The notes under the pieces: generated by a model
Databases searched by the model: none
Told to the model about the DNA's origin: nothing
Seen by the model: the letters and a program-made list of their open reading frames with translations, nothing else
Made by a program: the position numbers and the translations under genes
Assembly (NCBI RefSeq): GCF_019219825.1
Contig: NZ_JAHUXH010000030.1
Coordinates: 1 to 64,000 of the forward strand
From: Streptomyces sp. TRM70350
GTDB taxonomy: Bacteria > Actinomycetota > Actinomycetes > Streptomycetales > Streptomycetaceae
Direction: 5' to 3'
Length of the DNA: 64,000 nt
Part shown: positions 16,414-24,362 of the stretch, piece by piece
Numbering within the stretch: position 1 is the stretch's first letter
Layout: each line of letters opens with the position of its first letter

Positions 16414-17220
16414 TCAGTTCTTCACGGCGACGGCGGCGAAGCCGGCCGTGTCCTCCCGGTTGGTCTGGTAGTCCGCGTCGGAGGCCCGCTCCTCCTCCGT
16501 CTCCCACTCGTTGACGGACACCACTCCGGGCTCCAGCACCGTCCAGCCCTCGGTGTCGACGAACCGCGTGATCTCCGCCCGGGAGCGGGAGGCGAGGTCG
16601 ACCCGCAGGTTCGTGTACAACTCGTCGACCGCGGCCCGTACCGGCGCGGAGACGTAGTCGGGGCTGGAGTGGGTGAGGATGACGAGGCTGCCGGGGGCCA
16701 GCGCCTCCTTGTAGCGCTCGACGGTGCCGTACGGGTCGTCGGCGTCGACGACGAAGTGCAGCAGCGCGCCGAACAGCACCGCCACCGGCCGGGAGAAGTC
16801 CAGCAGTTCCTTGACCGCGGGGGCCGACAGCACCGCCTCGGGGTCGCGGAAGTCCGCGTCGACGTACGCCGTGCGGCCGCCCGAGGTCTCGCCCAGGATC
16901 CGGCGGGCGATGTCGCCGACGACCGGGTCGTTGTCGACGTAGACGACCTTGGCCTCGGGCGCGACCTCGTGCGTGGCGTTCGCCGCCGGGATGCCGCTGC
17001 CGACGTCCAGGAACTGGCTGATGCCGCGCCGGGTGGCGGTGCGCACCGCCCGGTTGAGGAAGCGCCGGTTGGCGCGTGCCCCCAGCGGGCCGCCGGGCAG
17101 CAGCTTGACGATGCCGTCGGCCGCGGCGCGGTCGACCGGGAGGTTCTCGGTGCCTCCCAGGAAGTAGTCCATGATGCGCGCGGCGTGCGGGATCTGGTCG
17201 GGGGTCTTGGTCTCGGGCAT
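16414..17220 (-). CDS. SAM-dependent methyltransferase (DUF574/Methyltransf_19 family)
   Basis: A 268-residue protein of the actinobacterial SAM-dependent methyltransferase family formerly called DUF574. It shows the family opening AARIMDYFLGGTENLPVDRAAA, motif I FLDVGSGIPAANATHEVA and VVYVDNDPVV. Most members are orphan enzymes without assigned substrates, though several lie in natural-product clusters. AAGGA lies 9 nt before the ATG. It has its own copy of the shared promoter (17351) and a leader hairpin. An in-frame ATG at 17319, before the hairpin, would extend the protein by 33 residues; the internal start is preferred. Confidence 0.85.
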   Translation of the reverse strand: MPETKTPDQIPHAARIMDYFLGGTENLPVDRAAADGIVKLLPGGPLGARANRRFLNRAVRTATRRGISQFLDVGSGIPAANATHEVAPEAKVVYVDNDPVVGDIARRILGETSGGRTAYVDADFRDPEAVLSAPAVKELLDFSRPVAVLFGALLHFVVDADDPYGTVERYKEALAPGSLVILTHSSPDYVSAPVRAAVDELYTNLRVDLASRSRAEITRFVDTEGWTVLEPGVVSVNEWETEEERASDADYQTNREDTAGFAAVAVKN

Positions 17221-17267
17221 GTCCACACATCCTTGGTGAGGGGTTGGTTGTCGAAGACGGGCAAACG

Positions 17268-17314
17268 GAAAAGGCGACATCCGATACCGGCTTCTACCGG
17301 TGGATGTCGCCTTT
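17268..17314 (-). terminator. Leader hairpin (candidate attenuator) before the methyltransferase gene
   Basis: A perfect 13-bp stem (17270-17282 with 17302-17314) with extra pairing in the loop, followed by four U on the minus strand. It lies between the 17351 promoter and the 17220 start. An open reading frame beginning at 17319 runs through it in frame with the gene. Confidence 0.75.
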
Positions 17315-17350
17315 CTCATGCCGTTTCAGGGCAAAACGTCTCCGCGGGGA

Positions 17351-17380
17351 AGCGTGACATGTGCACGAGCCGGATGTCAA
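17351..17380 (-). promoter_or_regulatory. Predicted methyltransferase promoter, shared motif copy 3
   Basis: Minus-strand TTGACA (17375-17380), 18 bp, then CACGCT (17351-17356) preceded by TGT. The -35 overlaps the end of the acyltransferase gene, as the halogenase promoter overlaps the MarR gene. Confidence 0.7.
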
Positions 17381-18564
17381 CGGACGCTGACCGTCCGCTC
17401 AGTTGAGCCCGCCCCCGGGTCCTTCCGGCGCGGCCTGCTGAGGTGCTTCATCGCGGGCCGCTCGACCAGCGCGTACAGCAGATACGCGAGGACGGTGGTG
17501 ACGGCCCAGGCCAGCAGGCACAGACCGACCGCCTCGGCGAAGCTGTAAGGGGCGTGTCCGGCCAGGTACTTGGTGCCGCCGATCAGTACGGCGGCCTGGA
17601 GCAGGTAGAACGCGAACGACACCTCGCCGAGCCACCTCATCGCCCGCCCCCGGAACGGCGAGCGCCGCCCGCGCACGTCGGCGACCGCGGCGGCCGGGAT
17701 GAGCAGGCCGAGCGGGATCACCCAGACCGCGGACAGGGCGTACAGGTAGGGCACGTTGAGCGCCACGGCGTACGCGGCGACACACAGCAGCACCGCCTGC
17801 CACAGTCGCACGCCCACCCACCGGTCGGTCAGCACGATCCGGGCGAGCAGCATGCCGAGCACGAACTCCAGCATCCGCACCGGCGGCAGCTGGTACACGA
17901 ACCAGTTCTGCACCTCGCTGACCTGCCAGCCGGGGAGGCGCACCTCGCCGGGCAGCGCGGCGTACGCGAACGCCGGTACGGCGACGACGGCGGCCGCGAA
18001 ACCGGCCGTCCACGCCCACAGCCGCGCCGGGGCGATCGCCTTCACCGCGCGGTGCAGCAGCGGGAAGCACAGGTAGAACAGCAGCTCACAACCGAGCGAC
18101 CAGCTCGGTGCGTTGACGCTGAAGGACACCGCCGGGTCCCAGGACCAGGTCTGCACGAGCAGCAGGTTGGGCAGCCAGTGCTGCCAGGCGGTGGTGGTCG
18201 CCCCGGCGAAGACCAGCAGCGAGACCACGAAGGTGACCAGGTGGTTGGGGTACAGCTTGACCAGGCGGCGGCGCAGGAACAGGCCGGGGGTGTCCGTGGG
18301 GCGGGCGGACCAGGTCAGGATGAACCCGCTGAGGATGAAGAAGAACGACACCCCGAGCCCGCCCGCGATGCCGAACAGCCGGGCCGCGTCGTGCGCGGCC
18401 TGCCCGCTGAAGGGGCTGAGCTGGGGGCTGGTGACGTGGTACAGGAACACCGCCATGGCGGCGTAGAAGCGGAGCCCCGTCAGCGACGGCAGCCCGGTGA
18501 GCGACGGTGCCCGCCCGGCCCGGGCGGGCACCGTATCCATGGGGCGATGGGTCGGGATGGTCAC
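17377..18564 (-). CDS. Membrane acyltransferase (acyltransferase 3 family)
   Basis: A 395-residue integral membrane protein of the acyltransferase_3 (OafA/YrhL) family. TGLRFYAAMAVFLYHV near residue 30 carries the conserved Arg and catalytic-region His, SFFFILSGFILTWS is the usual R/K-x10-H-adjacent segment, and LGCELLFYLCFPLL is a further family hallmark. These enzymes acylate sugars, lipids or macrolide/aminoglycoside products at the membrane. The GTG at 18564 has AAGGAG 6 nt upstream. It is the first gene after promoter copy 4. Acylation of the cluster product is an inference from position only. Confidence 0.88.
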   Translation of the reverse strand: MTIPTHRPMDTVPARAGRAPSLTGLPSLTGLRFYAAMAVFLYHVTSPQLSPFSGQAAHDAARLFGIAGGLGVSFFFILSGFILTWSARPTDTPGLFLRRRLVKLYPNHLVTFVVSLLVFAGATTTAWQHWLPNLLLVQTWSWDPAVSFSVNAPSWSLGCELLFYLCFPLLHRAVKAIAPARLWAWTAGFAAAVVAVPAFAYAALPGEVRLPGWQVSEVQNWFVYQLPPVRMLEFVLGMLLARIVLTDRWVGVRLWQAVLLCVAAYAVALNVPYLYALSAVWVIPLGLLIPAAAVADVRGRRSPFRGRAMRWLGEVSFAFYLLQAAVLIGGTKYLAGHAPYSFAEAVGLCLLAWAVTTVLAYLLYALVERPAMKHLSRPRRKDPGAGSTERTVSVR

Positions 18565-18587
18565 GGATCTCTCCTTCGCGCGGCACG

Positions 18588-18629
18588 AAAAAGCACCGCG
18601 CGGCAGGCCGATGGGCCTGCCGCGCGGTG
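18588..18629 (-). terminator. Leader terminator (candidate attenuator) before the acyltransferase gene
   Basis: A perfect 16-bp stem (18594-18609 with 18614-18629, 4-nt loop) followed by five U on the minus strand, ending 24 nt before the start codon. It lies inside the leader of promoter copy 4. An in-frame ATG at 18639 precedes it. Confidence 0.9.
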
Positions 18630-18736
18630 TCGACGGCATGAGGCGGTACAGAAAGAGAAGTGGAGGATCGGATCGGTCGGCGGGACGCCCCGCCCTGCCC
18701 AGGAGGCGCTCGGGGCACACATCAACCGCCGCCAAG

Positions 18737-18766
18737 AGCGTGACAGCCCCCCTTCGCGGAAGTCAA
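18737..18766 (-). promoter_or_regulatory. Predicted acyltransferase promoter, shared motif copy 4
   Basis: Minus-strand TTGACT (18761-18766), 18 bp, then CACGCT (18737-18742) preceded by TGT. The leader to the start codon is about 165 nt, longer than in the other three copies. Confidence 0.7.
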
Positions 18767-18818
18767 CCCGCTCCGGGTGCCACCACGCTCCTGGTTAGGC
18801 CACGCAGAAGGCCGCCGG

Positions 18819-19094
18819 TCAGACGTGAATCGGGTGGGACGTGCGTCCCGACGCCGCGTCGATCTCGTCGTGCGCCTTCGTCAGCAGGCGCATGGCGAGT
18901 TCGTTCAACGCCCTTGCCCCGGCGATCTCCTCGCCGACCCTCGGCTGATTCGCGTCGGTGTGGTGCCGGCTCGCGCGTCCGTGGGACCTCACCTCGGTCC
19001 CGTCGGGCAGACGCACCAGCGCCGCTGCCTTCGTGTGCGTGTCGTCCTCCTGGAATTCGAGCTCGACATGCCATCCCACAGCGGTGTGCATCAT
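18819..19094 (-). CDS. DUF1876 domain protein
   Basis: A 91-residue protein of the actinobacterial DUF1876 family, recognised by GWHVELEFQEDDTHTKAAALVRL and the closing LNELAMRLLTKAHDEID. The family has a dsRNA-binding-like alpha/beta fold in structural work as I recall, but no established function. GGAGG lies 8 nt before the ATG at 19094; a second ATG follows immediately. It lies just outside the cluster-like region and is probably a single-gene unit. Confidence 0.85.
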   Translation of the reverse strand: MMHTAVGWHVELEFQEDDTHTKAAALVRLPDGTEVRSHGRASRHHTDANQPRVGEEIAGARALNELAMRLLTKAHDEIDAASGRTSHPIHV

Positions 19095-19266
19095 GATGAT
19101 CACCTCCGGATCATCCGGGTCCAGGATCACCTGTCTCCAGGATTGCTTCCAGAGTGCTCCTTGAGTGCCCGACTTGTCGCGTTCCCGTCGCTGTTGTCGT
19201 GTTCCGGACCTGGGTACGCCGCCGCCACCACGGCCGCCGTTCACTGCCGTGGGGCACGAAGGCGGC

Positions 19267-20766
19267 ATGCGCTGCTGCCCGACCGCTTCCCGAGCCGCCC
19301 GCTCAGCCCTCGCATCCCTCTCCGCGCTCCCCGCTCCCCACCACGTCCTGCGCTCCGCCGCCCTCCTCGCCCCCGTCGTCCTGCACGGCCTGCGCACCCG
19401 GCACTCCGGCCCCGTCGCCGCCGTCCAGCTGGAACTGGTCACGCTGGCCGAGGACCACGCCGTGCTCACCTGGTTCACCGGCGTGCCCGGCACCGACGAC
19501 GGGCTCGGCCAGATGATCCCGGCGATCACCGAGGGCGAGGTGGTGTACGGCACCCACCCGGCCCGCCTGAACCGGGTCACCGGCGAGGACCGCCCGACCG
19601 CGCACCACCAGGTCGAGCTGACCGGTCTGGAGCCCGGCGAGACGTACTACTACCAGGCCCGTTCCCGAGGCGTCCCCGCCACGGCCACCCCCCTCCACCT
19701 GTCGGGCGGCAACGCGGTGGGCACCTCGCCGCACGGCCTGGGCACCCCCGCGGGCCCGTACTCCTTCACCACCCCCCAGCCCCCACCGGGCCGTCATCTC
19801 CTCTCCATCGCCCTCTGCAACGACCTGCACCTGGGCGAGACGACGGCGGGCCTCGTGGCCGGACTCCCCCTCCTGCGCGGCGTCTCTCAGGCGCCGGGCG
19901 GGGCCCCGTACCCGGAGGTCATGAGCCGGGCCGTGGTCGCGGAGGCACGGCGGCGCGGGGCTGACCTGCTGCTGGCGGCCGGGGACCTCTCGGCGGGCGG
20001 CGCGCCCCGCGACCTGGCGACGGCGCGGCGCATCCTGGACGGCTTCGGTGTCCACGGCCGGGACTATTTCGTCGTACGGGGCAACCACGACCGGGCGATT
20101 CCCGAGGGCGACGCCTTCCACCGGGCGTTCCTCCCGGCGCCCGGAGACGCCACCTACTTCACCCACGCCGTGGGCGGCCTGCGGATCATCGGCCTCGACA
20201 CCTACGAGAAGGCGGGCACCGGCGCCGACGCGGGCGGGGTGGGGGCGGAGCAACTTGCGTGGCTACGGGCACGTCTGCGCGAAGCGGGAGACCAGCCGAC
20301 GCTCGTCTTCGGCCACCATCCGCTGACGGTACGGCACTCCCTGTTCCCGGCGAGCGCGGGCCAGCGCCTGGCCCGCCGCCAGGCCCGCGCGCTCCTCGCC
20401 GCCTACGCCGCCGCGCCGGGCGTCTTCCTGCACCACGCCGGCCACACCCACCGCAACAAGCGCACGGTCCTGGACGAGGCGCCGCACGTCACGTTCCAGG
20501 AGGTCGGCGCGGTGAAGGACTACCCCGGCGGCTTCACCCTGCTGCGCATCCACTCGGCCGGTTACGCCCTCAACCACTACACACCCACCGACACCCCGGC
20601 CCGCGCCTGGCTGGAACGCAGCCGCCGGGTCGCGGGCGGCCTGTGGCCGCACCACGCGCTGGGCCACTCGGTGACGGACCGCAACAGCGTCGCGGCCCAC
20701 GACCTGTCGGGCATCACCCGCCCGACGCCACGGGACCCGGTACCGGACCGGCTGACGGCGGCGTGA
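19267..20766 (+). CDS. Purple acid phosphatase-like metallophosphoesterase
   Basis: A 499-residue protein with an N-terminal fibronectin-III-like domain (about residues 45-170; TWFTGVPGTDDGLGQM, LTGLEPGETYYYQARS) and a calcineurin-like phosphoesterase domain. Metal-binding motifs are in order: IALCNDLHLG, AAGDLSAGG, VVRGNHDRAIP, FGHHPL and HHAGHTHRNKR. It should hydrolyse phosphomonoesters or diesters with a two-metal centre. The start is uncertain: ATG 19267 is chosen (GAAGG nearby), but GTG 19249 and upstream codons are open. No clear signal peptide is seen, though residues 30-50 are hydrophobic. Confidence 0.85.
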   Translation: MRCCPTASRAARSALASLSALPAPHHVLRSAALLAPVVLHGLRTRHSGPVAAVQLELVTLAEDHAVLTWFTGVPGTDDGLGQMIPAITEGEVVYGTHPARLNRVTGEDRPTAHHQVELTGLEPGETYYYQARSRGVPATATPLHLSGGNAVGTSPHGLGTPAGPYSFTTPQPPPGRHLLSIALCNDLHLGETTAGLVAGLPLLRGVSQAPGGAPYPEVMSRAVVAEARRRGADLLLAAGDLSAGGAPRDLATARRILDGFGVHGRDYFVVRGNHDRAIPEGDAFHRAFLPAPGDATYFTHAVGGLRIIGLDTYEKAGTGADAGGVGAEQLAWLRARLREAGDQPTLVFGHHPLTVRHSLFPASAGQRLARRQARALLAAYAAAPGVFLHHAGHTHRNKRTVLDEAPHVTFQEVGAVKDYPGGFTLLRIHSAGYALNHYTPTDTPARAWLERSRRVAGGLWPHHALGHSVTDRNSVAAHDLSGITRPTPRDPVPDRLTAA

Positions 20767-20785
20767 CCCAAGCCAACATACGGCC

Positions 20786-20899
20786 TCACCCCACCATGAG
20801 CCCGATCCCCGCCACCACCAACACCGCGGCGACGATCCGCGCCGCCCCGAAACGCTCCTTGAAGACCACGGCCCCGATGGCCGCGCCCACAATGACCGA
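20786..20899 (-). pseudogene. 3' fragment of the EamA/DMT transporter gene, left of the integrated element
   Basis: The minus strand encodes SVIVGAAIGAVVFKERFGAA and ends IGLMVG, the conserved last helix of EamA transporters. It has no start of its own. Joined at the TGACCGA core to the 5' part at 30886-31618 it restores one frame and a protein of about 279 residues. The gene is therefore split by the 10-kb element. Confidence 0.92.
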
Positions 20900-20921
20900 T
20901 GTCATAGCTCGCTCATACAGT
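20893..20921. other. attL: core and right half of the attP inverted repeat
   Basis: Core TGACCGA at 20893-20899, then the element arm containing GCTCATACAGT (20911-20921). The reverse complement of this arm matches 10 of 11 bases of the arm at 30869-30879 near attR. The integrase ATG is only 29 bp beyond the core. Confidence 0.85.
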
Positions 20922-20928
20922 ATTTGTC

Positions 20929-22377
20929 ATGAGCCGATCCAAGTTAGGCAAGATCACCATCACGCCGGGCGAGCCCGCAGCGATCTACTGCCGCATCTCC
21001 CACGCCAAGGACGAGGATCAGACCGGGGTCGACCGACAGGAACGCATCTGCCGGGAGATCGCCGAACGACTTCAGCTCCGTGTCGAGTCGGCCCACGTCT
21101 ACGTGGACAACAACCGTTCAGCGTGGCAGCGCAACCGCAAGCGGCCGGGATGGGAAGAGATGCTGAAGGCGATGGGGAAGGGAGAGATCCGGCACGTCAT
21201 CGTCTACCACCCCGACCGCCTCATGAGGCAGCCCAAGGATCTTGAAGAGCTGCTCTCCATAGCCGACGACAAACGCGTCCTCCTGCATGGCGAGGCGAAC
21301 CGGCGCGATCTGTCGGACCCCGACGACCGGTTCATCCTCCGTATCGAGGTGGCCCACGCGTGCCGCTCCTCCGACGACACGTCGCGACGGTTGAAGGACG
21401 CCCTGAAGGACAAGGCCCGCGAGGGCAGGCCGCACGTGGGCAACCGGCCGTACGGCTACACCAGCGACGGCCGCGCGATCGTCGAGAAAGAAGCGGAGAT
21501 CGTCCGCGAAGTCTTCCGCCGCTATCTGGACGGCGAGTCACCCCAACGCATCGCCCAGGATCTGACCGCGAGGGGTGTAACGACGTCCAAGGGCAAGACG
21601 TGGCAGCCGGAGAACGTTCGCCATCTGCTGTCTTCCAACTTCGTTGGGGGCGTGCGGATCCACCAGGGCGAAGAGGTGGGTGTGGGCACGTGGCCCGCCA
21701 TCATCGACCGGGGCCAGTGGGACGAGGTACAGCGGCTCAGGGAGTACCGGGCCGAGCGTGCCCGGGACGAGCAGAAGCGACCGACCCGGCACTACCTCCT
21801 GCGTGGAGTCGCGACATGCTCATGCGGGGCGCGCATGGCCGGTACGAACAGCGGCCGGTACGCCTACTACCGGTGCACTCGCGCCGACGAAATCGGCCAG
21901 CAGAAATGCAATCGTTCCGTCTCGGCCGGACCCCTCGAAGCCTTCGCGCGGGACGTGGCGATCAAGGTACTGACCAAGCTGGACACCTCGGGCTACGAGC
22001 CCGCCACGACCACCCGTCCCGAAGCCGACGTTCTTGCGGACGAGAAGGACCGGGCGAAGCTGGAGGAGCTAAAAGAGCTGTGGCTCAACGATGACGACTT
22101 CACGACGGCCGACTTCCAATCCATGCGTGCCCCCATCCTCAAGCGGATGAAGGAGCGGCAGCGGAAGACCGTCAAGCGGCCCATCGCCGTTCTGGACGGG
22201 ATCGCCGGACCGGACGCCGAAGCCAACTGGGAGAGGCTGGAGAAGGAGGAGGACTACGCGCGCATGAACGCGATCTACCGGTTCCTGTTCGCCGCCGTGG
22301 TCGTCCGCGCGCCGACGAGGAAGGGCAGGGGGTTCGACACCGACCGGGTGGACATCAAGCCGAACCCTCTGGACTAG
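20929..22377 (+). CDS. int: Large serine recombinase (integrase)
   Basis: A 482-residue large serine integrase. The catalytic domain starts with YCRISHAKDE containing nucleophile Ser24 and continues to about residue 150. The recombinase domain follows (GNRPYGYTSDGRAIVEKEAE, about 170-270). A zinc ribbon uses Cys297, Cys299, Cys316 and Cys327, and a helical C-terminus completes the protein. It recombines attP with a short chromosomal attB without host factors. There is no ribosome site before the ATG; a TACAGT -10 at 20916-20921 puts the predicted transcript start at the ATG, so the mRNA is probably leaderless. Its -35 is complete only in the excised circle. Confidence 0.96.
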   Translation: MSRSKLGKITITPGEPAAIYCRISHAKDEDQTGVDRQERICREIAERLQLRVESAHVYVDNNRSAWQRNRKRPGWEEMLKAMGKGEIRHVIVYHPDRLMRQPKDLEELLSIADDKRVLLHGEANRRDLSDPDDRFILRIEVAHACRSSDDTSRRLKDALKDKAREGRPHVGNRPYGYTSDGRAIVEKEAEIVREVFRRYLDGESPQRIAQDLTARGVTTSKGKTWQPENVRHLLSSNFVGGVRIHQGEEVGVGTWPAIIDRGQWDEVQRLREYRAERARDEQKRPTRHYLLRGVATCSCGARMAGTNSGRYAYYRCTRADEIGQQKCNRSVSAGPLEAFARDVAIKVLTKLDTSGYEPATTTRPEADVLADEKDRAKLEELKELWLNDDDFTTADFQSMRAPILKRMKERQRKTVKRPIAVLDGIAGPDAEANWERLEKEEDYARMNAIYRFLFAAVVVRAPTRKGRGFDTDRVDIKPNPLD

Positions 22378-22501
22378 GAAGCCTTCCGTGCAGGGCCGAG
22401 GAGCCGCGCGAGTCTCGCCGCGCTCTTCGGTCCTACCCGTGTGGGGAATTTGGCCGCCTGGCGCTCGACTGCCCGAGCCCACTCTTCGTTGCGGCGTCTC
22501 G

Positions 22502-23988
22502 TCACCGGGGCACCTCACACCGGTCACGGGCGATCTCACGGTTCGTGGCGATGTCTTCGGCGACTCCAGCGGCGATGAGAGCAGCGCCGGGGGTGTGGCC
22601 GGAGCCGACGTAGCGCCAGTGCCGTTCGGTGACCGTGTCGAAGGTGTCGCCGGGCATGTCGGCGTGGCCCATGTGGTTGGCGCGTTCGGTGCGCAGTGCC
22701 GCGTAGGTCGTCGAGTAGGCGCGGGATTTGGTGAGGATGTGGCCCCGGTAGCCGAGGGTGTGAGTCCAGGTGCGGAGGCGGAGGGGTTCGTACTCGGGGA
22801 GGCCGCCGAGGCGCCAGCAGGTGCGCATGAGGGTGCGGACGTGTTCGCTGACAGATGCCGTGTCGATGTCGTGCCAGGTCGTGAGCGGGTGGTCAGTGCC
22901 GGCGCCTGTCTCGCTCGCTCCCTTGGTGACGTACTTGGCCACGTACGCGGCCACCGCGTCATCATCTGGCCCGTCACCGTCAGCGTGCAGCGGACGAACA
23001 TCGAGCTGGGCGCCCCAGCGCAACTCCAGCTCACCAACGGCCGGGCTATAGGGCGTGCGGACCAGGACCCGTCCGGCCGAGGCGCGAACGGCATCGGTCA
23101 GTCGGTCGACGCTGCCCCAGGCCGGGGGTTCGTCGTCGGGCCCGTCCGGGCCGTCGAGGCGGACGATGGCGTGCAGGTGGACAGCAGCGCGCTTCTGGTA
23201 CTCGGCGACGCGGGCGAAGGACAGCCGGGCATGCTGGGCGAAGCGGGACTGTACGAGGCCGACCGACGAGGCGAGGCGCCGCCGTACGTCGATAACGAAC
23301 CGGTCCCACAGCTTGGACGCGTGTGCGTGCCACAGCACATGGGCGGTGTAGTCGTAGCAGTCGGCGCACAGCGGTTGGCCGACCACCGGAGCGTCCGGGG
23401 CGTGGACGGCACCGCAGCCGAGGGGGCGCCCATGCTCGCAGGTTCCGCCGTCGCGGCGGGGGCGGCAAAGCTCCCCTGCACGGTGGAGCGGGCCGAAGGA
23501 CGGGGCGGTCAGGGTGACGAAGAGCCGGGGGCGGTGGCGGACGACGCCGGGGACGTTCTTGCCGCCGAGCAGGCCCGCGCGGACAAGGTGGAAGGTGTCG
23601 CCCGCGTGGAGGCGGGAGCAGGCAGGGCAGACGGTTGCGCGGCGGTTGCGGCAGCGCACCAGGAGGCGTTCGCCAGGTTCGTTGCGGGTGTCGTAGTGGT
23701 GGATGATCTCGCCGGTTGTGCCGTCCAGGGTGGTGGTCGAGCCGGAGAGGTGGACGGGGTGAGAGCAGCCGCCGGTTGCGGTGATCTGCTCCAGCCAGCG
23801 CGGGAACTTGGGATCTTGGGCGATGCGGATTGCGTCGCGGTCTGCTTCGGGGAGCTGACGCAGGCGCGCCGCGCGGTCGAGGACGGCGCGCCTGTCAGCC
23901 GGGGTGTACTCCGGGGTGATGGTGGTGACCTTCCGGGGTGGGCCGCCGAGGCGGCACGGTGGTTGGGTGGTGGTGCGCCGTTACTCAT
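22502..23988 (-). pseudogene. RepSA-like replication initiator, apparently frameshifted near its start
   Basis: A rolling-circle-type replication initiator of pSAM2 RepSA kind, about 490 residues. The long frame includes FPRWLEQITATGGCSHPVHL, RATVCPACSRLHAGDTFHL, HPRLFVTL-like RPRLFVTLTAPSFG and the catalytic-region AVAAYVAKYVTKGA. The coding similarity extends upstream to about 23950 (TITPEYTPADRRAVLDRAAR), yet this frame has no ATG, GTG or TTG before residue ~110 of the family and meets a TAA at about 23982. A good start (GGAG, 8 nt, ATG 23988) lies in another frame; one missing base, perhaps in a CCA repeat near 23970, would join them. Either mutation, sequence error or recoding. Confidence 0.8.
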
Positions 23989-24031
23989 GGGGATCACTCC
24001 CTTGCGTGCGTCGGGTGGGTTGGGAGGGGAT

Positions 24032-24145
24032 TCAGCGGATGGTTCCGGTGCCCCGGCAGACGCGGCAGCGCCGCCGCCGTCCGGTCCAGGTCCTACGGGC
24101 TCCGTCGCCCTTGCAGTGGGGGCACCTCACACGAGGCATAGGCAT
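24032..24145 (-). CDS. Tiny zinc-finger-like protein
   Basis: A 37-residue protein with RCPHCKGDG and CRVCRGTG, two CxxCxGxG-like pairs resembling a DnaJ zinc finger half. It lies between rep and the small membrane protein gene in the same direction, where short proteins of this type are common in actinomycete elements. Function unknown. Confidence 0.7.
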   Translation of the reverse strand: MPMPRVRCPHCKGDGARRTWTGRRRRCRVCRGTGTIR

Positions 24146-24164
24146 GGCCGTGTGTCCTTTCTGC

Positions 24165-24362
24165 TCAGGTGTGGGAGAAGCCGTTGATCAACCAGGTGAC
24201 GAGTTCGTGGGCGGTGAGGCCCACGGGGGTCTGGCCGAGGTAGAGGCCGAAGAGGCCGACGCAGACCGCTTCCCAGGCGCGGACGTCGCGGGAGCGGACG
24301 AGGAGGACGGTGATGATCCCGAAGATCACCGCGAACGTGAACGCCGTACCTTCGCTGATCAC
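24165..24362 (-). CDS. Small membrane protein, possible plasmid-spread (Spd) type
   Basis: A 65-residue protein with two hydrophobic segments (TAFTFAVIFGIITVLLV and AWEAVCVGLFGLYLG) separated by a charged turn. Its GTG start overlaps the transfer gene stop (GTGA), so it is translationally coupled to the FtsK-like protein. Coupled small membrane proteins in these elements help intramycelial spread; assignment by position. Confidence 0.75.
   Translation of the reverse strand: MISEGTAFTFAVIFGIITVLLVRSRDVRAWEAVCVGLFGLYLGQTPVGLTAHELVTWLINGFSHT

Noticed and set aside
23509..23997. 163-codon minus frame beginning GTG 23997 as a separate gene
   Set aside because: Its beginning is probably the true rep start, but the rest is Ser/Pro/Ala-rich shadow of the rep frame, so it was treated as the frameshifted 5' end of rep.
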